Positions 16,673 to 25,224 of a stretch of DNA of 64,000 bases are shown one piece after another. The DNA lies in contig NZ_JAFIMU010000017.1 of assembly GCF_017302985.1 (NCBI RefSeq), positions 1-64,000 on the forward strand, in the 5' to 3' direction. Position 1 is the stretch's first letter. Each line of letters opens with the position of its first letter. This stretch comes from Corallococcus macrosporus (GTDB taxonomy: Bacteria; Myxococcota; Myxococcia; Myxococcales; Myxococcaceae). A program made the position numbers and the translations under genes. The notes beneath the pieces are model-generated. The model ran no database searches, was not told the origin of the DNA, and saw only the letters and a list, made by a program, of their open reading frames with translations.

Positions 16673-17728
16673 GTGAAGAAGCTCCAATGGTGTGTGCTGC
16701 TGATGCCGGTGCTGCTGGCGGCCGGCTGTGGTCCCCTGGATGAAGCCCCCGAGCCCGAGCCGGTCATCGACGAGCTGACCGGGCAGGTGCTCCAGGAGGC
16801 GACGACGAAGTACGACATGCACCGCCTGCTGGAGGACTCGGACGTCACGGGCGGCACGGGCATCACGCCGGCGCAGGTGCAGGCCTTCCTGCAGCAGCAG
16901 GGCTCGTACCTGGCGGGCTACACGGACCCGGCCTACGGCAAGACGGCGGCGACGCTCATCGTGGAGCGCTCGCGCGCGTCCAACATCAGCCCGCTGTACA
17001 TGCTGGCGCGCATCCAGGGCGAGTCCAGCCTCATCCAGAGCGGCACGTCCACGAACCTGAGCAAGGCCACGGGCTGTGGCTGTCCGGACACCAGCGGCTG
17101 TGACGCGCAATACGTGGGCTTCGGCAAGCAGGTGGAGTGCGCCGCGAAGAAGATGCGCGGCTACCTCACCGACCTGGAGGCGGGCCGCGCCACCATCTCC
17201 GGCTGGAAGACGGGCGTGACGAAGTCCACGTCCGACCCGTGCTCGGTGAAGCCGGTGAACCACGCCACCGCGGCGCTCTACACGTACACGCCCTGGGTGG
17301 GCGCGTACGCCATCCAGTGCGGCCGCACCACGGTGGGCGGCTCGTCGCTGATGGCGTCCATCTACAACCGCTACAAGACGGCCTACCCCTGGACGCTCAC
17401 CACCGCGGAGGGCTGCTACTCCGGCACGGTGGACGCCACGGTGCCGGAGGGCTCGTGCGTGCAGAGCTCGTCGGACGCGCTGTGGCGCCAGTGCTCGCAG
17501 GGCGTCTTCATTGGCGGCACCACGGCGAAGCCGTCCAACTGCAACGTGTCCTTCCCGTACTGCGTCTCCACGCGCCTGGGCCGGGGCGTGCCCACGCGCA
17601 CCTGCGTGCAGGCGAGCAGCACCGTCTGGCAGCAGTGCGGCGCGGAGGGCGTGTGGCGGGACGCGCCGGGCGCGGGCACCACGGGCGTGGGGCCCGTGGG
17701 CACCTGTTACGCGACCTACGCGCTGTAG
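16673..17728 (+). CDS. Lipoprotein with lytic-transglycosylase/glucosaminidase-like domain
   Basis: The start is a GTG at 16673 (VKKLQWCVLL) or the GTG two codons upstream (16667). The signal ends in LLAAGC, a good lipobox. Residues ~60-240 contain LYMLARIQGESSLIQS, like the catalytic Glu helix of lysozyme-like or glucosaminidase folds (xARxxxESS), with GFGKQVECAAKKMRGYL further on. The C-terminal ~110 residues hold two CVQ(S/A)SS...W(R)QC modules, each Cys-rich (GSCVQSSSDALWRQC; RTCVQASSTVWQQC), perhaps binding modules. Peptidoglycan cleavage is therefore plausible but unproven. It is convergent with tamB across a hairpin. Confidence 0.6.
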   Translation: MKKLQWCVLLMPVLLAAGCGPLDEAPEPEPVIDELTGQVLQEATTKYDMHRLLEDSDVTGGTGITPAQVQAFLQQQGSYLAGYTDPAYGKTAATLIVERSRASNISPLYMLARIQGESSLIQSGTSTNLSKATGCGCPDTSGCDAQYVGFGKQVECAAKKMRGYLTDLEAGRATISGWKTGVTKSTSDPCSVKPVNHATAALYTYTPWVGAYAIQCGRTTVGGSSLMASIYNRYKTAYPWTLTTAEGCYSGTVDATVPEGSCVQSSSDALWRQCSQGVFIGGTTAKPSNCNVSFPYCVSTRLGRGVPTRTCVQASSTVWQQCGAEGVWRDAPGAGTTGVGPVGTCYATYAL

Positions 17729-17740
17729 CCGTCACCTTCG

Positions 17741-17773
17741 CCGCCCGGAGGGCACTCCTCGCCGTCCGGGCGG
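17741..17773. terminator. Bidirectional hairpin terminator candidate
   Basis: Perfect 9-bp arms ccgcccgga (17741-17749) and tccgggcgg (17765-17773) surround a 15-base loop, exactly between the stops of two convergent genes (17728 plus, 17774 minus). There is no T run, which is common in high-GC genomes. Confidence 0.6.
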
Positions 17774-20700
17774 TCAGTACTCCTTGGACCAGATGAGGTC
17801 CAGGCCGCCGGAGCGCGCGTCGCCGTACATGCCCTCCAGGCTCCAGCGCGGGCTGAAGAGGTACTGGAAGCGCACGGAGTTGGCGTTCTCCCCGCGCTGC
17901 AGGTTGGCGCCCACGCGGCCGGTGTAGCCCACGTAGATTTTGTCCGTCACGTACGTGCCCACCTCCAGCTTGGTGCCGGAGATGCCGCTGTCACCCGCCT
18001 CGATGGAGAGCACGTCCAGGGGCAGCTTGGAGGCAATGGCCTTGCGCGCCTCGTTGGCGACGAGCGAGCCCACCACCGAGGCGGCCTGCGCGCCCGCGTT
18101 CATGGACGCCCCGGAGCCGCGCTCCAGCGTGCGCCGGCCGGTGGCGAGCAGCGTGTAGATTTCCGACTCCGGCAGGGCCGGGTCGCTCGTCGTCTTCAGC
18201 GTGACCTCCTCGCCCTGGCCGCGCACGGTGACGAAGACGGTGACGCCCGCGTTCTCGTTGCGGTGCTCGGCGGTGACGTTGATGTACGGCGCGAGCACCG
18301 GGCCGGTGAAGCGCACCTGGCTGTCGCGCTGCACGTCGAAGCGGCGGCCCAGCACGTCCACGCGGCCGAGCAGCACCATCACCTCGCCGAACATGCGCGC
18401 CTCGTTGGCGTACTCGACGCGGAAGCCCTCGGACAGGCCCAACTGGACGTTGAGGTCGGAGCCGCGCACCCAGAGGTTGCGGGGCGCGTTGATGTTCACC
18501 CAGAACTGGCGCTGCGGCGCCTCCTCCTCCTCGCCTTCCTCCGCCAGGGCCTCCGCCTCCGCCTGGGACGTGGGGCCGCCCGCGCCGCCGCTGCCCACCG
18601 TGGGCTCCGGGTTGCCGGGCATGCCGGGCGAGTCCGGGGCGTTGCGCGGGTTCTGCGCCTTCTGCGACGTGGCCACCTGCGTGGGCGCCTTCTCCTTCTT
18701 CTTGCGCTTGTCCACCGGCACGCCGTTGCGGACCATCACCACGTCCACGGGGCGCTCCAGCGGCTGCAGGTCCTTGCGCTTGGCCTCCGGCAATTCGACG
18801 TGCGCCTCCGGGATGGACAGGTCGTTGATGTTCACCAGCCGGTCGCTGAGGCTGCCCTTCATGGACAGGTTCAGCGACAGCAGGGCCATGAGCTGATCCT
18901 CCACCACGATGGGCAGGTTCTTGGTGTTGCCCTTGCCCTCCAGCACGAACTCGCCGCCCTTGCCCTGGCGGTTCGCGGTGGCCGTCAATTCCAGCGTGCC
19001 GTTGCCGGACTTCGCGGTGAGCTGCTTGAGCTCGATGCGCTCCTGCGACGCGTTCAGCGCGAGCTGGATGTCGTGGTACTCGCCGAAGCCCGACAGCCCC
19101 AGCTTGCCGTCCTTCCACGCCAGGTTGCCCTTGAAGGTGGGCGCGCCCACGGTGCCGCCCAGGTTCGCGTCCGCCTGCATGAGGCCGCCCAGCGAGCGCA
19201 CGTACGTGGAGATGCCGGAGAGGAACGTCGGGTCGAAGCGGCGCGCGCGCAGCGACACCTCCACCGGCGCCCGGTCCACCTTCTTCGCCGGCCCCTGCGC
19301 GGCCTGGAACGCGGGCAGGGACAGGTCCAGCGCCAGCGTGCCGCCCAGCAGCAGCGACCCGCCGCCCGGCGCGGTGAGCATGGCGTCGAAGAGCGACTTC
19401 GCCTCCGAGTAGGAGTAGTGCAGCCGCGCCTGCCCCAGCGCCGTCTGCGCGACGCCCAGGTTCTGCAGGCCGCCGTTCAGCTCCAGCTCCGGGGCCTCCG
19501 GCGTGCCGCGCGCCACCAGCTCCATGGACAGCACGCCCTGCGGCCCGCGGTTGCCACCCTGGCCGGGCTGCTGCACCGCCATGCCGGGCAGCTCACTCAA
19601 GGGCACGGGCCCCACGCGCCCCTTCATGCGGAAGGGCACGCGGCTGACGACCTCGCGGTCCTGGAGCGCGGCCAGCGGCGCCAGCACGCGCGCCTCCAGC
19701 GTGGCCAGCGGCCCGTTGGGGCGCTGCACGTCCAGCGTCAGCTTCACGTCCTTGTCGCCCGCCAGCGCCAGCGCGGTGCCGTTGAGGGGCGGCAGGCCGT
19801 TGGCGGTGGCGGCCTTCGCCTGCATCTCCACGCGGCCCTGCGGCGCCAGCGCGGAGCCGCTCACGTCCGCCTTCAGCGTCACCGTGCCGTCCGGCTTGTC
19901 CACGCCCTCGGCGCCCTGGAGCAGCTTCAGCGGCAGCTCCGCGATGAGCGCCTCCAGGTGCAGCGGCGCCTCCAGCGCCTGCGCGGGCGTGGGCGGCTTC
20001 GCGATGACACCGCCCAGCGTGAAGGGCGTCTTGAGCGAGACGTAGGCCTGCGGCGCGAGGCCCTTCACGTCCAGCCGCGCGCCCAGCGTGGCGTCGTTCG
20101 CGTCGGAGTTCGCGTGCAGCTCGAAGCCCAGCGCCTGCGCGAAGAGGGCCTCCGGCCGGCCGGGGTAGCGCAGCTCCGCGCCCACCACCTTCAGGTCCAG
20201 GCGCGGGTCCTTCGCGGAGCCGTTCACCACCAGCGTGCCGGTGATCTGCCCCGTGGGGCCGGGCGGCTGGTTCGCCAGCTTCAGCGTCTCCGCGACGTCC
20301 AGCTTCTCCAGGTTCACCGTGAGGGACATGGGCTCGTTGCGGCGGCGCAGCACGCCCTGCACGGGCACGTCGAACTGGGAAGACACGCGCGCCGCGTTCA
20401 GCTCCGCGCCCAGCGTGCCGGTGGCGCGGTCCTTCACGTACCGAGCCTTCACCTGGAGCCCCAGCCCCTCGTAGCCGCGCGCCTTGCCGTCCGCCAGGGT
20501 GAGGTCCACCTCCGCGTCCGGCCGGGCCATGCGCCCCTTCGCCGCGACGTGGCCGGACAGCGTGCCGCCCAGGCCCAGGTCCTCCGGCACCGCGATGCGA
20601 GGCAGCTTGGACAGGTCGAACGCGCCCAGGTCGATGCGCGCGTCCACGCGCTCGCCGTCCTTCACCGCGGCGATCTTCAGGGTCTGCGCCCCGGACGCGA

Positions 20701-22519
20701 GCGCCAGCGGCGGCTCCAGCGCGATGCGTCCGCCGCCAAAGCCCAGGTGCGTGGGCTGCTGGAGCGTCCAGGTGGCCTCCGGCCAGGACAGCGAGAAGGC
20801 GCGCATGGCCAGCCCCTCGTTGTCCGCGTCCACCGTGCCCTCCACGCCCAGCGCCAGCTGCGCGTCGCCCTCCACGCGCACGCTCGCCTTCAGCTCGCGG
20901 TTCTCGTCGGTGGTGAGCGCCAGGGACAGGTCGCGGAAGGTCTTCCCCGCGGTCTTCAGCTGGCTCACCAGCACGGTGGCGTCGGTGGTGAGCGGGCGGG
21001 TGACGTCCGGCACGCTCGCCTTGAGCGACAGGTCCGTGATGGCGATGTCGCCGTAGTTCAGCGCGACGAAGTTGCCGTCCGCCTTCACGCCCGGCGAGCG
21101 CGGCGGCCCCTGCACCAGCAGCTCCAGCGAACCGCTGCCGGACATGGGCGGCACGGTGCCGCCGGGCAACAGCTTGTTGAGCGCCTGCGACAGCAGCTTC
21201 AGGTCGCCCGCGGACAGGCTGCCGCGCGCCTCCAGCGCCTTCGAGGTGCCCTCGCCGGACGCGATGAACGCCGCGCCCGGCATCATCACGCGCAGGTTGG
21301 CCACGTTGTAGCGGCCGTCCTTGGCGCTGGCCTTCAGCTCGATGGGGCCCACCGACTGGCCCCGGTACTCGGACGGGGACACCGCGAGGGCCACGTCGCC
21401 GTCCAGCGTCTCCACGCTGTCGCCGCCGCCGTGCGCGGTGAGGTCCGCGGCGATGTTGGTGGGGATGCCCCCCTCCATCAGCTCCGCCAGGTTGACCCCG
21501 CGCGCCTTCACGGTGGTCTCCGTGGTGCGGTACGTCTTGAGGTTCACGTCGCCCGTCAGGTCCAGCGTGGCCTTGCCCGCGGACGCGCCCAGTTGCGCCT
21601 TCGCGAGGTCGCCGTCCAGGGACGCGGTGCCCTTCGCTTCAATGGGCACCACCAGCGGGTACGCGGGCACGAAGGCCTTCACCGGCTCTGGGGGCACGCG
21701 CAGGCGGCGCAGCTCCACGGCCGCGGCCGTCTCACCGGACTGCTTCGCGCCCAGGTCCGCCTCGATGCCCGCCAGCGCCAGCTGCGCGTCCACCTGGCGC
21801 ACCACGTCCTTGCCCTGGCCCTTGAGCACCAGGCGCACCGGGCCCGTGAGCGGGCGGGTGAGTCCGCCTGACGCCTGGAGGTCCGCGGCGAAGTCCATGT
21901 CCGCCAGGCCGTAGTGGCCCTCACCCTTCGCGCCGAACTCCTCCAGACGCACCTGGCGCTCGCCGCCGTCCGGCAGCTCCTGCTGGAAGTCCACGTAGCC
22001 GTGGCTGAGCTCGAAGTCCTTGAGGTCGATGCGCAGGGTGCTCTGGCTCTGGGAGGGCGGCTCCTCCGGCTTGGGCTCCTTGGGCTCCAGCGCGCGCATC
22101 AGGTTGAGGCCGCGCTCGTCCTGCACCAGGTACAGGCGGGGCGTCTCGATGCGCACCTTCGTCAGGTCCACCTGCTGGCCCAGGAGCGGGGACAGGTTCA
22201 GCCGCGCCTCCACGCGGGCCACTTCCGCCGCCAGGTCCCCTTCGGGCGTGTAGATCTTGATGCCGGTGAGGACCGCGCCGTTGAGGTCCAGGTCGAACCC
22301 GCCCAGCTCCAGCCGGCCGGCGAGCTGCTTGTTCGCCAGGTCGACGCCAAAGCGGGCGATGCGGGCGGAGCCGCCCGGACTGGTGGCGTACACGAGCGCG
22401 CCCACCACCAGCAGGACGATGAGCCCGAGGAAACCAAGCAGGCCCCAGAGGATCCGCCGTCCCCAGCGCTTGCGCCGGTGGGGCGGGGCGGAGGGGGCGG
22501 GGGTGGTGGGGTCGCTCAA
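17774..22519 (-). CDS. tamB: TamB-like translocation/assembly protein (DUF490)
   Basis: This 1581-residue inner-membrane-anchored periplasmic protein spans the envelope to the outer-membrane partner and guides outer-membrane proteins or lipids. A basic N terminus (HRRKRWGRR) precedes one transmembrane helix (~residues 23-45). Very long beta-repeat regions follow (FDLDLNGAVLTGIKIYTP and similar AsmA/DUF490 repeats). The C-terminal DUF490 domain has NVTAEHRNENAGVTVFVTVRG, DPALPESEIYTLLATGR and VRFQYLFSPRWSLEGMYG. A disordered Pro/Gly/Glu-rich insert lies near 1290-1350. The TTG start overlaps the stop of the barrel gene (TTGA), so translation is probably coupled. The length is normal for the family. 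Confidence 0.92.
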   Translation of the reverse strand: MSDPTTPAPSAPPHRRKRWGRRILWGLLGFLGLIVLLVVGALVYATSPGGSARIARFGVDLANKQLAGRLELGGFDLDLNGAVLTGIKIYTPEGDLAAEVARVEARLNLSPLLGQQVDLTKVRIETPRLYLVQDERGLNLMRALEPKEPKPEEPPSQSQSTLRIDLKDFELSHGYVDFQQELPDGGERQVRLEEFGAKGEGHYGLADMDFAADLQASGGLTRPLTGPVRLVLKGQGKDVVRQVDAQLALAGIEADLGAKQSGETAAAVELRRLRVPPEPVKAFVPAYPLVVPIEAKGTASLDGDLAKAQLGASAGKATLDLTGDVNLKTYRTTETTVKARGVNLAELMEGGIPTNIAADLTAHGGGDSVETLDGDVALAVSPSEYRGQSVGPIELKASAKDGRYNVANLRVMMPGAAFIASGEGTSKALEARGSLSAGDLKLLSQALNKLLPGGTVPPMSGSGSLELLVQGPPRSPGVKADGNFVALNYGDIAITDLSLKASVPDVTRPLTTDATVLVSQLKTAGKTFRDLSLALTTDENRELKASVRVEGDAQLALGVEGTVDADNEGLAMRAFSLSWPEATWTLQQPTHLGFGGGRIALEPPLALASGAQTLKIAAVKDGERVDARIDLGAFDLSKLPRIAVPEDLGLGGTLSGHVAAKGRMARPDAEVDLTLADGKARGYEGLGLQVKARYVKDRATGTLGAELNAARVSSQFDVPVQGVLRRRNEPMSLTVNLEKLDVAETLKLANQPPGPTGQITGTLVVNGSAKDPRLDLKVVGAELRYPGRPEALFAQALGFELHANSDANDATLGARLDVKGLAPQAYVSLKTPFTLGGVIAKPPTPAQALEAPLHLEALIAELPLKLLQGAEGVDKPDGTVTLKADVSGSALAPQGRVEMQAKAATANGLPPLNGTALALAGDKDVKLTLDVQRPNGPLATLEARVLAPLAALQDREVVSRVPFRMKGRVGPVPLSELPGMAVQQPGQGGNRGPQGVLSMELVARGTPEAPELELNGGLQNLGVAQTALGQARLHYSYSEAKSLFDAMLTAPGGGSLLLGGTLALDLSLPAFQAAQGPAKKVDRAPVEVSLRARRFDPTFLSGISTYVRSLGGLMQADANLGGTVGAPTFKGNLAWKDGKLGLSGFGEYHDIQLALNASQERIELKQLTAKSGNGTLELTATANRQGKGGEFVLEGKGNTKNLPIVVEDQLMALLSLNLSMKGSLSDRLVNINDLSIPEAHVELPEAKRKDLQPLERPVDVVMVRNGVPVDKRKKKEKAPTQVATSQKAQNPRNAPDSPGMPGNPEPTVGSGGAGGPTSQAEAEALAEEGEEEEAPQRQFWVNINAPRNLWVRGSDLNVQLGLSEGFRVEYANEARMFGEVMVLLGRVDVLGRRFDVQRDSQVRFTGPVLAPYINVTAEHRNENAGVTVFVTVRGQGEEVTLKTTSDPALPESEIYTLLATGRRTLERGSGASMNAGAQAASVVGSLVANEARKAIASKLPLDVLSIEAGDSGISGTKLEVGTYVTDKIYVGYTGRVGANLQRGENANSVRFQYLFSPRWSLEGMYGDARSGGLDLIWSKEY

Positions 22520-24687
22520 AACGCCTCTCCGATGGAGATATGGACCGCGCAGAGCCCTTCCGGGGCACCCGCATACGCTGCATCAGCGGACGTCGAGGCC
22601 TTGCCGAACTTGCGCCCAAAGCCCAGGCATCCACCAGAGGACGGATAGATGTATCCGGGATCGCTGACGGGCAATCCCCGCCCGATGTTCAAGCGCCGCG
22701 CGATGTCCAGTCGGATGGGTCCCACCACCGTGAGGTAGCGCAGGCCGGCGCCCACGGCGTGGTAGTGCTCGGGACCGAACAGCTTGGGGGCGTTCTTGCC
22801 AATCAGCCCCTCCGTGCCCACGAGGCCGGAGTCGTAGAAGACCGCCAGCATCAGGGCGTCCGTGAGCATGTAGCGCAGCTCCACGGAGGTCTCGACCAGG
22901 CTGTTGCCGCCCACGGGCACGGTGTCCCAGGACTCCAGGATGGGGTTGCCGGCCCCGTCCAGCAGGATGTTGCCGTCGTCGTCCTTCTTGTAGGTGGGCG
23001 CGAGCGGCGTCATGGGCGACAGCCGCTGCCCGTTGAAGCCGCGCATGGAGGTGGCGCCGCCGGAGAAGAAGCGGGTGACGATGGAGCTCTGGCCGCCGCC
23101 CGCCGGGTCCAGCGTGCCCATGCGCAGCTTCAGCGCCACCGTCAGGTCCTTCTTCTCTCCGATGGAGTAGTAGTAGCGCAGGTCCGGCAGCAGGCGGACG
23201 TAGTCGTAGTTGCCGAAGAAGGGGCCGCCGCCCTTCTGCACGGACAGGGCCGCGTAGTAGCCGTCGCGCGGCTCGGTGCGGTCGTCGCGCCGGTCCCACG
23301 CGAACGCGACCTCCAGGAAGCTCAGCGCCACGTCGCACTGCCCCGACGGGTCGTTGCAGCCCAGGATGATGGGCGGGACGGTCTCGTCCGCGGACACCTG
23401 CCCCTTCAGCCGGTACAGCTGCAGGTTGTACGAGGGGAACACGGAGAAGGACGGGTGGGGCGTCCAGATGACGCCCGTCTTGAGATAGCCGCCGTAGAAC
23501 GAGTACGCCTGCTGCAGGCCCTTCTCCGCGGTGACGGAGGCCTGCAGGGCCACGTCGCGGAAGAGGAAGCGCGGCTGCTCGAACTCCGTGGTGAGGTTGA
23601 AGATGGGGCCGTCCTGGGAGCCCTCGTCCCCGCGCACGCTCGCCAGCACGTTGGGGATGAACGCGTAGCCCACGCGCCCGCGCAGCGTGAGCCGGCGCAG
23701 GCCGCCGCGGAAGTTGCGGTTGGTCCACTCGCCCAGCACACGGCCTTCCTGCCGCGCGGCGTCCACGCCGATACCGCCGCCCAGCCGGATGGAGTGGAAG
23801 GGGGACTCGCGCACGTCCACCACCACCGGCACCGTGCCGTTCTGCCGGTCCGGCGCGCCCCGGTTCACCTTCACCGCGCCGAAGACGCCCATGCGGAAGA
23901 CGCGCGCCTGGGCCTCCGCCAGCGCCGCCTCGCTGAAGTACGCGCCCTTGTGCACGGCGCCCTGCGCCTGCTCGATGATGCGGCGGGGCGGCACCTGCGG
24001 GTTCGCGTCCGTGGCGATGAAGATGTTGCCGAAGCGGTAGCGCAGGCCCGGGGCGATCTGCAGGTCCACCACGGCCTTCTGCGTGGCCACGTCCACGCGC
24101 ACCTCGCCGCCGACCTCCGCTTCCGCGTACCCCAGGTCCTTGAGCCGCTGGAGCACCAGGTCCTTGGTGGCCACCCACGTGTCCTCGCGGAACACGTCGC
24201 CGGGCTTCACCGGCAGCTCCTCCAGGATGCGCTCGCGCTCGCGCTGCGAGGGCTGGTTCTCACCCTGGCTCAGGGACTCCAGGCCGTGCGTTTCGACGCG
24301 GTCGATGACGGTGGGCGCGCCCTCGTTGACCACCACCTTGAGGCGCACGGCCTTGTCGCCGTCGGGAATCACCTCGTTGGATTCCACCTGCGCCTGGTAG
24401 TAGCCCTGCGCCTGGTAGAAGCGCTCGATGCGGCGCAGGTCCGCCTGCCACGCGTTGGTGTCGAAGTAGTGCGCCTTGCCGAAGGGCCAGAACGCGTACC
24501 AGGGGGTGGAGGACGTGAGGATGCGGTCCTTGATGTCCCCCTCGTCCACCTGCTTCGTCCCCTCGATGTCCAGGGACTTCACCTTCGGCCCGGTGGGCTG
24601 ATTGGAGGTGGTGGCGCACGCCGTCAGCAGCACGGCCAGCGCGAGGGGCACGGCGGAGCGGAATCGGAGGAGTCGGACGTCGGCCAC
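22516..24687 (-). CDS. BamA/TamA-family outer-membrane barrel with a lipobox (TamL-like)
   Basis: This 723-residue protein has a signal ending in LALAVLLTAC (lipobox C24), so the mature N terminus is probably lipidated, as in TamL proteins. POTRA domains follow (~35-300: VKSLDIEGTKQVDEGDI; GLRYRFGNIFIATDANP; GAVKVNRGAPDRQNG). A 16-strand-type barrel then begins with SIRLGGGIGVDAAR and carries the conserved lid-loop motif MRGFNGQ (R549-F551). The C terminus GLCAVHISIGEAF ends in Phe, the barrel signature. GTG start at 24687. It forms an overlapping pair with tamB downstream. The family and partner are clear; lipidation is a prediction. Confidence 0.9.
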   Translation of the reverse strand: MADVRLLRFRSAVPLALAVLLTACATTSNQPTGPKVKSLDIEGTKQVDEGDIKDRILTSSTPWYAFWPFGKAHYFDTNAWQADLRRIERFYQAQGYYQAQVESNEVIPDGDKAVRLKVVVNEGAPTVIDRVETHGLESLSQGENQPSQRERERILEELPVKPGDVFREDTWVATKDLVLQRLKDLGYAEAEVGGEVRVDVATQKAVVDLQIAPGLRYRFGNIFIATDANPQVPPRRIIEQAQGAVHKGAYFSEAALAEAQARVFRMGVFGAVKVNRGAPDRQNGTVPVVVDVRESPFHSIRLGGGIGVDAARQEGRVLGEWTNRNFRGGLRRLTLRGRVGYAFIPNVLASVRGDEGSQDGPIFNLTTEFEQPRFLFRDVALQASVTAEKGLQQAYSFYGGYLKTGVIWTPHPSFSVFPSYNLQLYRLKGQVSADETVPPIILGCNDPSGQCDVALSFLEVAFAWDRRDDRTEPRDGYYAALSVQKGGGPFFGNYDYVRLLPDLRYYYSIGEKKDLTVALKLRMGTLDPAGGGQSSIVTRFFSGGATSMRGFNGQRLSPMTPLAPTYKKDDDGNILLDGAGNPILESWDTVPVGGNSLVETSVELRYMLTDALMLAVFYDSGLVGTEGLIGKNAPKLFGPEHYHAVGAGLRYLTVVGPIRLDIARRLNIGRGLPVSDPGYIYPSSGGCLGFGRKFGKASTSADAAYAGAPEGLCAVHISIGEAF

Positions 24688-24853
24688 GCCACGTTTCTTA
24701 CCGGAAGGCCAGCCCCTGACGCGTTTCGCAATGTTTCTTTGTGCGTCGAGTGTCGCATTCCACGACCTCGGGGGCAGGGGCAGTGTCCGCCAACGCCCGG
24801 GCCCCTCCGTGGCGCGTGCAACCGGGCCCGGGGTGCGTCAGATTCGGGCCCCT

Positions 24854-25156
24854 ATGGTCCGGCGAATCGTGATGTTGCTGTCGGCCACGCTGGTGCTCGC
24901 CACCGGCTGCGGCGTGAACGAAGACGAGGTGGTCCAGCTCAAGGAGGGCGAGAACCTCTCCGACACGCCCTACTGCGGCTCGCTCGGGTGCGCGGATCCG
25001 TTCCGCTTCTGCGCGGAGCTGTTCCTGGAGTTCGGCCGCTCTCCGCCCCTGTGCGTCGTGGAGAACATCTGCGACCGGCTGGAGTGCGCGAAGGCGGGCC
25101 GCCGCTGCGCCGTGTTCGACGGCTTCCCCGGCCAGGTGAAGTGCATCGACGAGTGA
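24854..25156 (+). CDS. Small Cys-rich lipoprotein
   Basis: This 100-residue predicted lipoprotein (MVRRIVMLLSATLVLATGC, lipobox TGC at 18-20) has an extracytoplasmic part rich in Cys: YCGSLGCADPFRFCAE, LCVVENICDRLECAKAGRRC and KCIDE. The Cys pattern suggests disulphide bonds. The frame is open further upstream, but ATG 24854 gives the only sensible signal peptide. It is divergent from the barrel gene across 166 bases. The function is unknown. Confidence 0.65.
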   Translation: MVRRIVMLLSATLVLATGCGVNEDEVVQLKEGENLSDTPYCGSLGCADPFRFCAELFLEFGRSPPLCVVENICDRLECAKAGRRCAVFDGFPGQVKCIDE

Positions 25157-25213
25157 CCGTCAGCACCAGCGCCCGGGGCGGCCGTCTTCCAGCGGCCCCG
25201 GGGCGGTGACGGT
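25156..25213. terminator. Structured terminator region between convergent genes
   Basis: Outer arms accgtca (25156-25162) and tgacggt (25207-25213) enclose an inner ggccg/cggcc stem (25180-25184, 25193-25197) and are followed on the plus strand by tcttcttt. It separates the small lipoprotein gene (stop 25156) from malQ (stop 25225). Confidence 0.5.
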
Positions 25214-25224
25214 CTTCTTTCAGC

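Noticed and set aside
18263..21871. Plus-strand 1202-codon open frame
   Set aside because: It is antisense to tamB and has composition of a shadow frame without domains.
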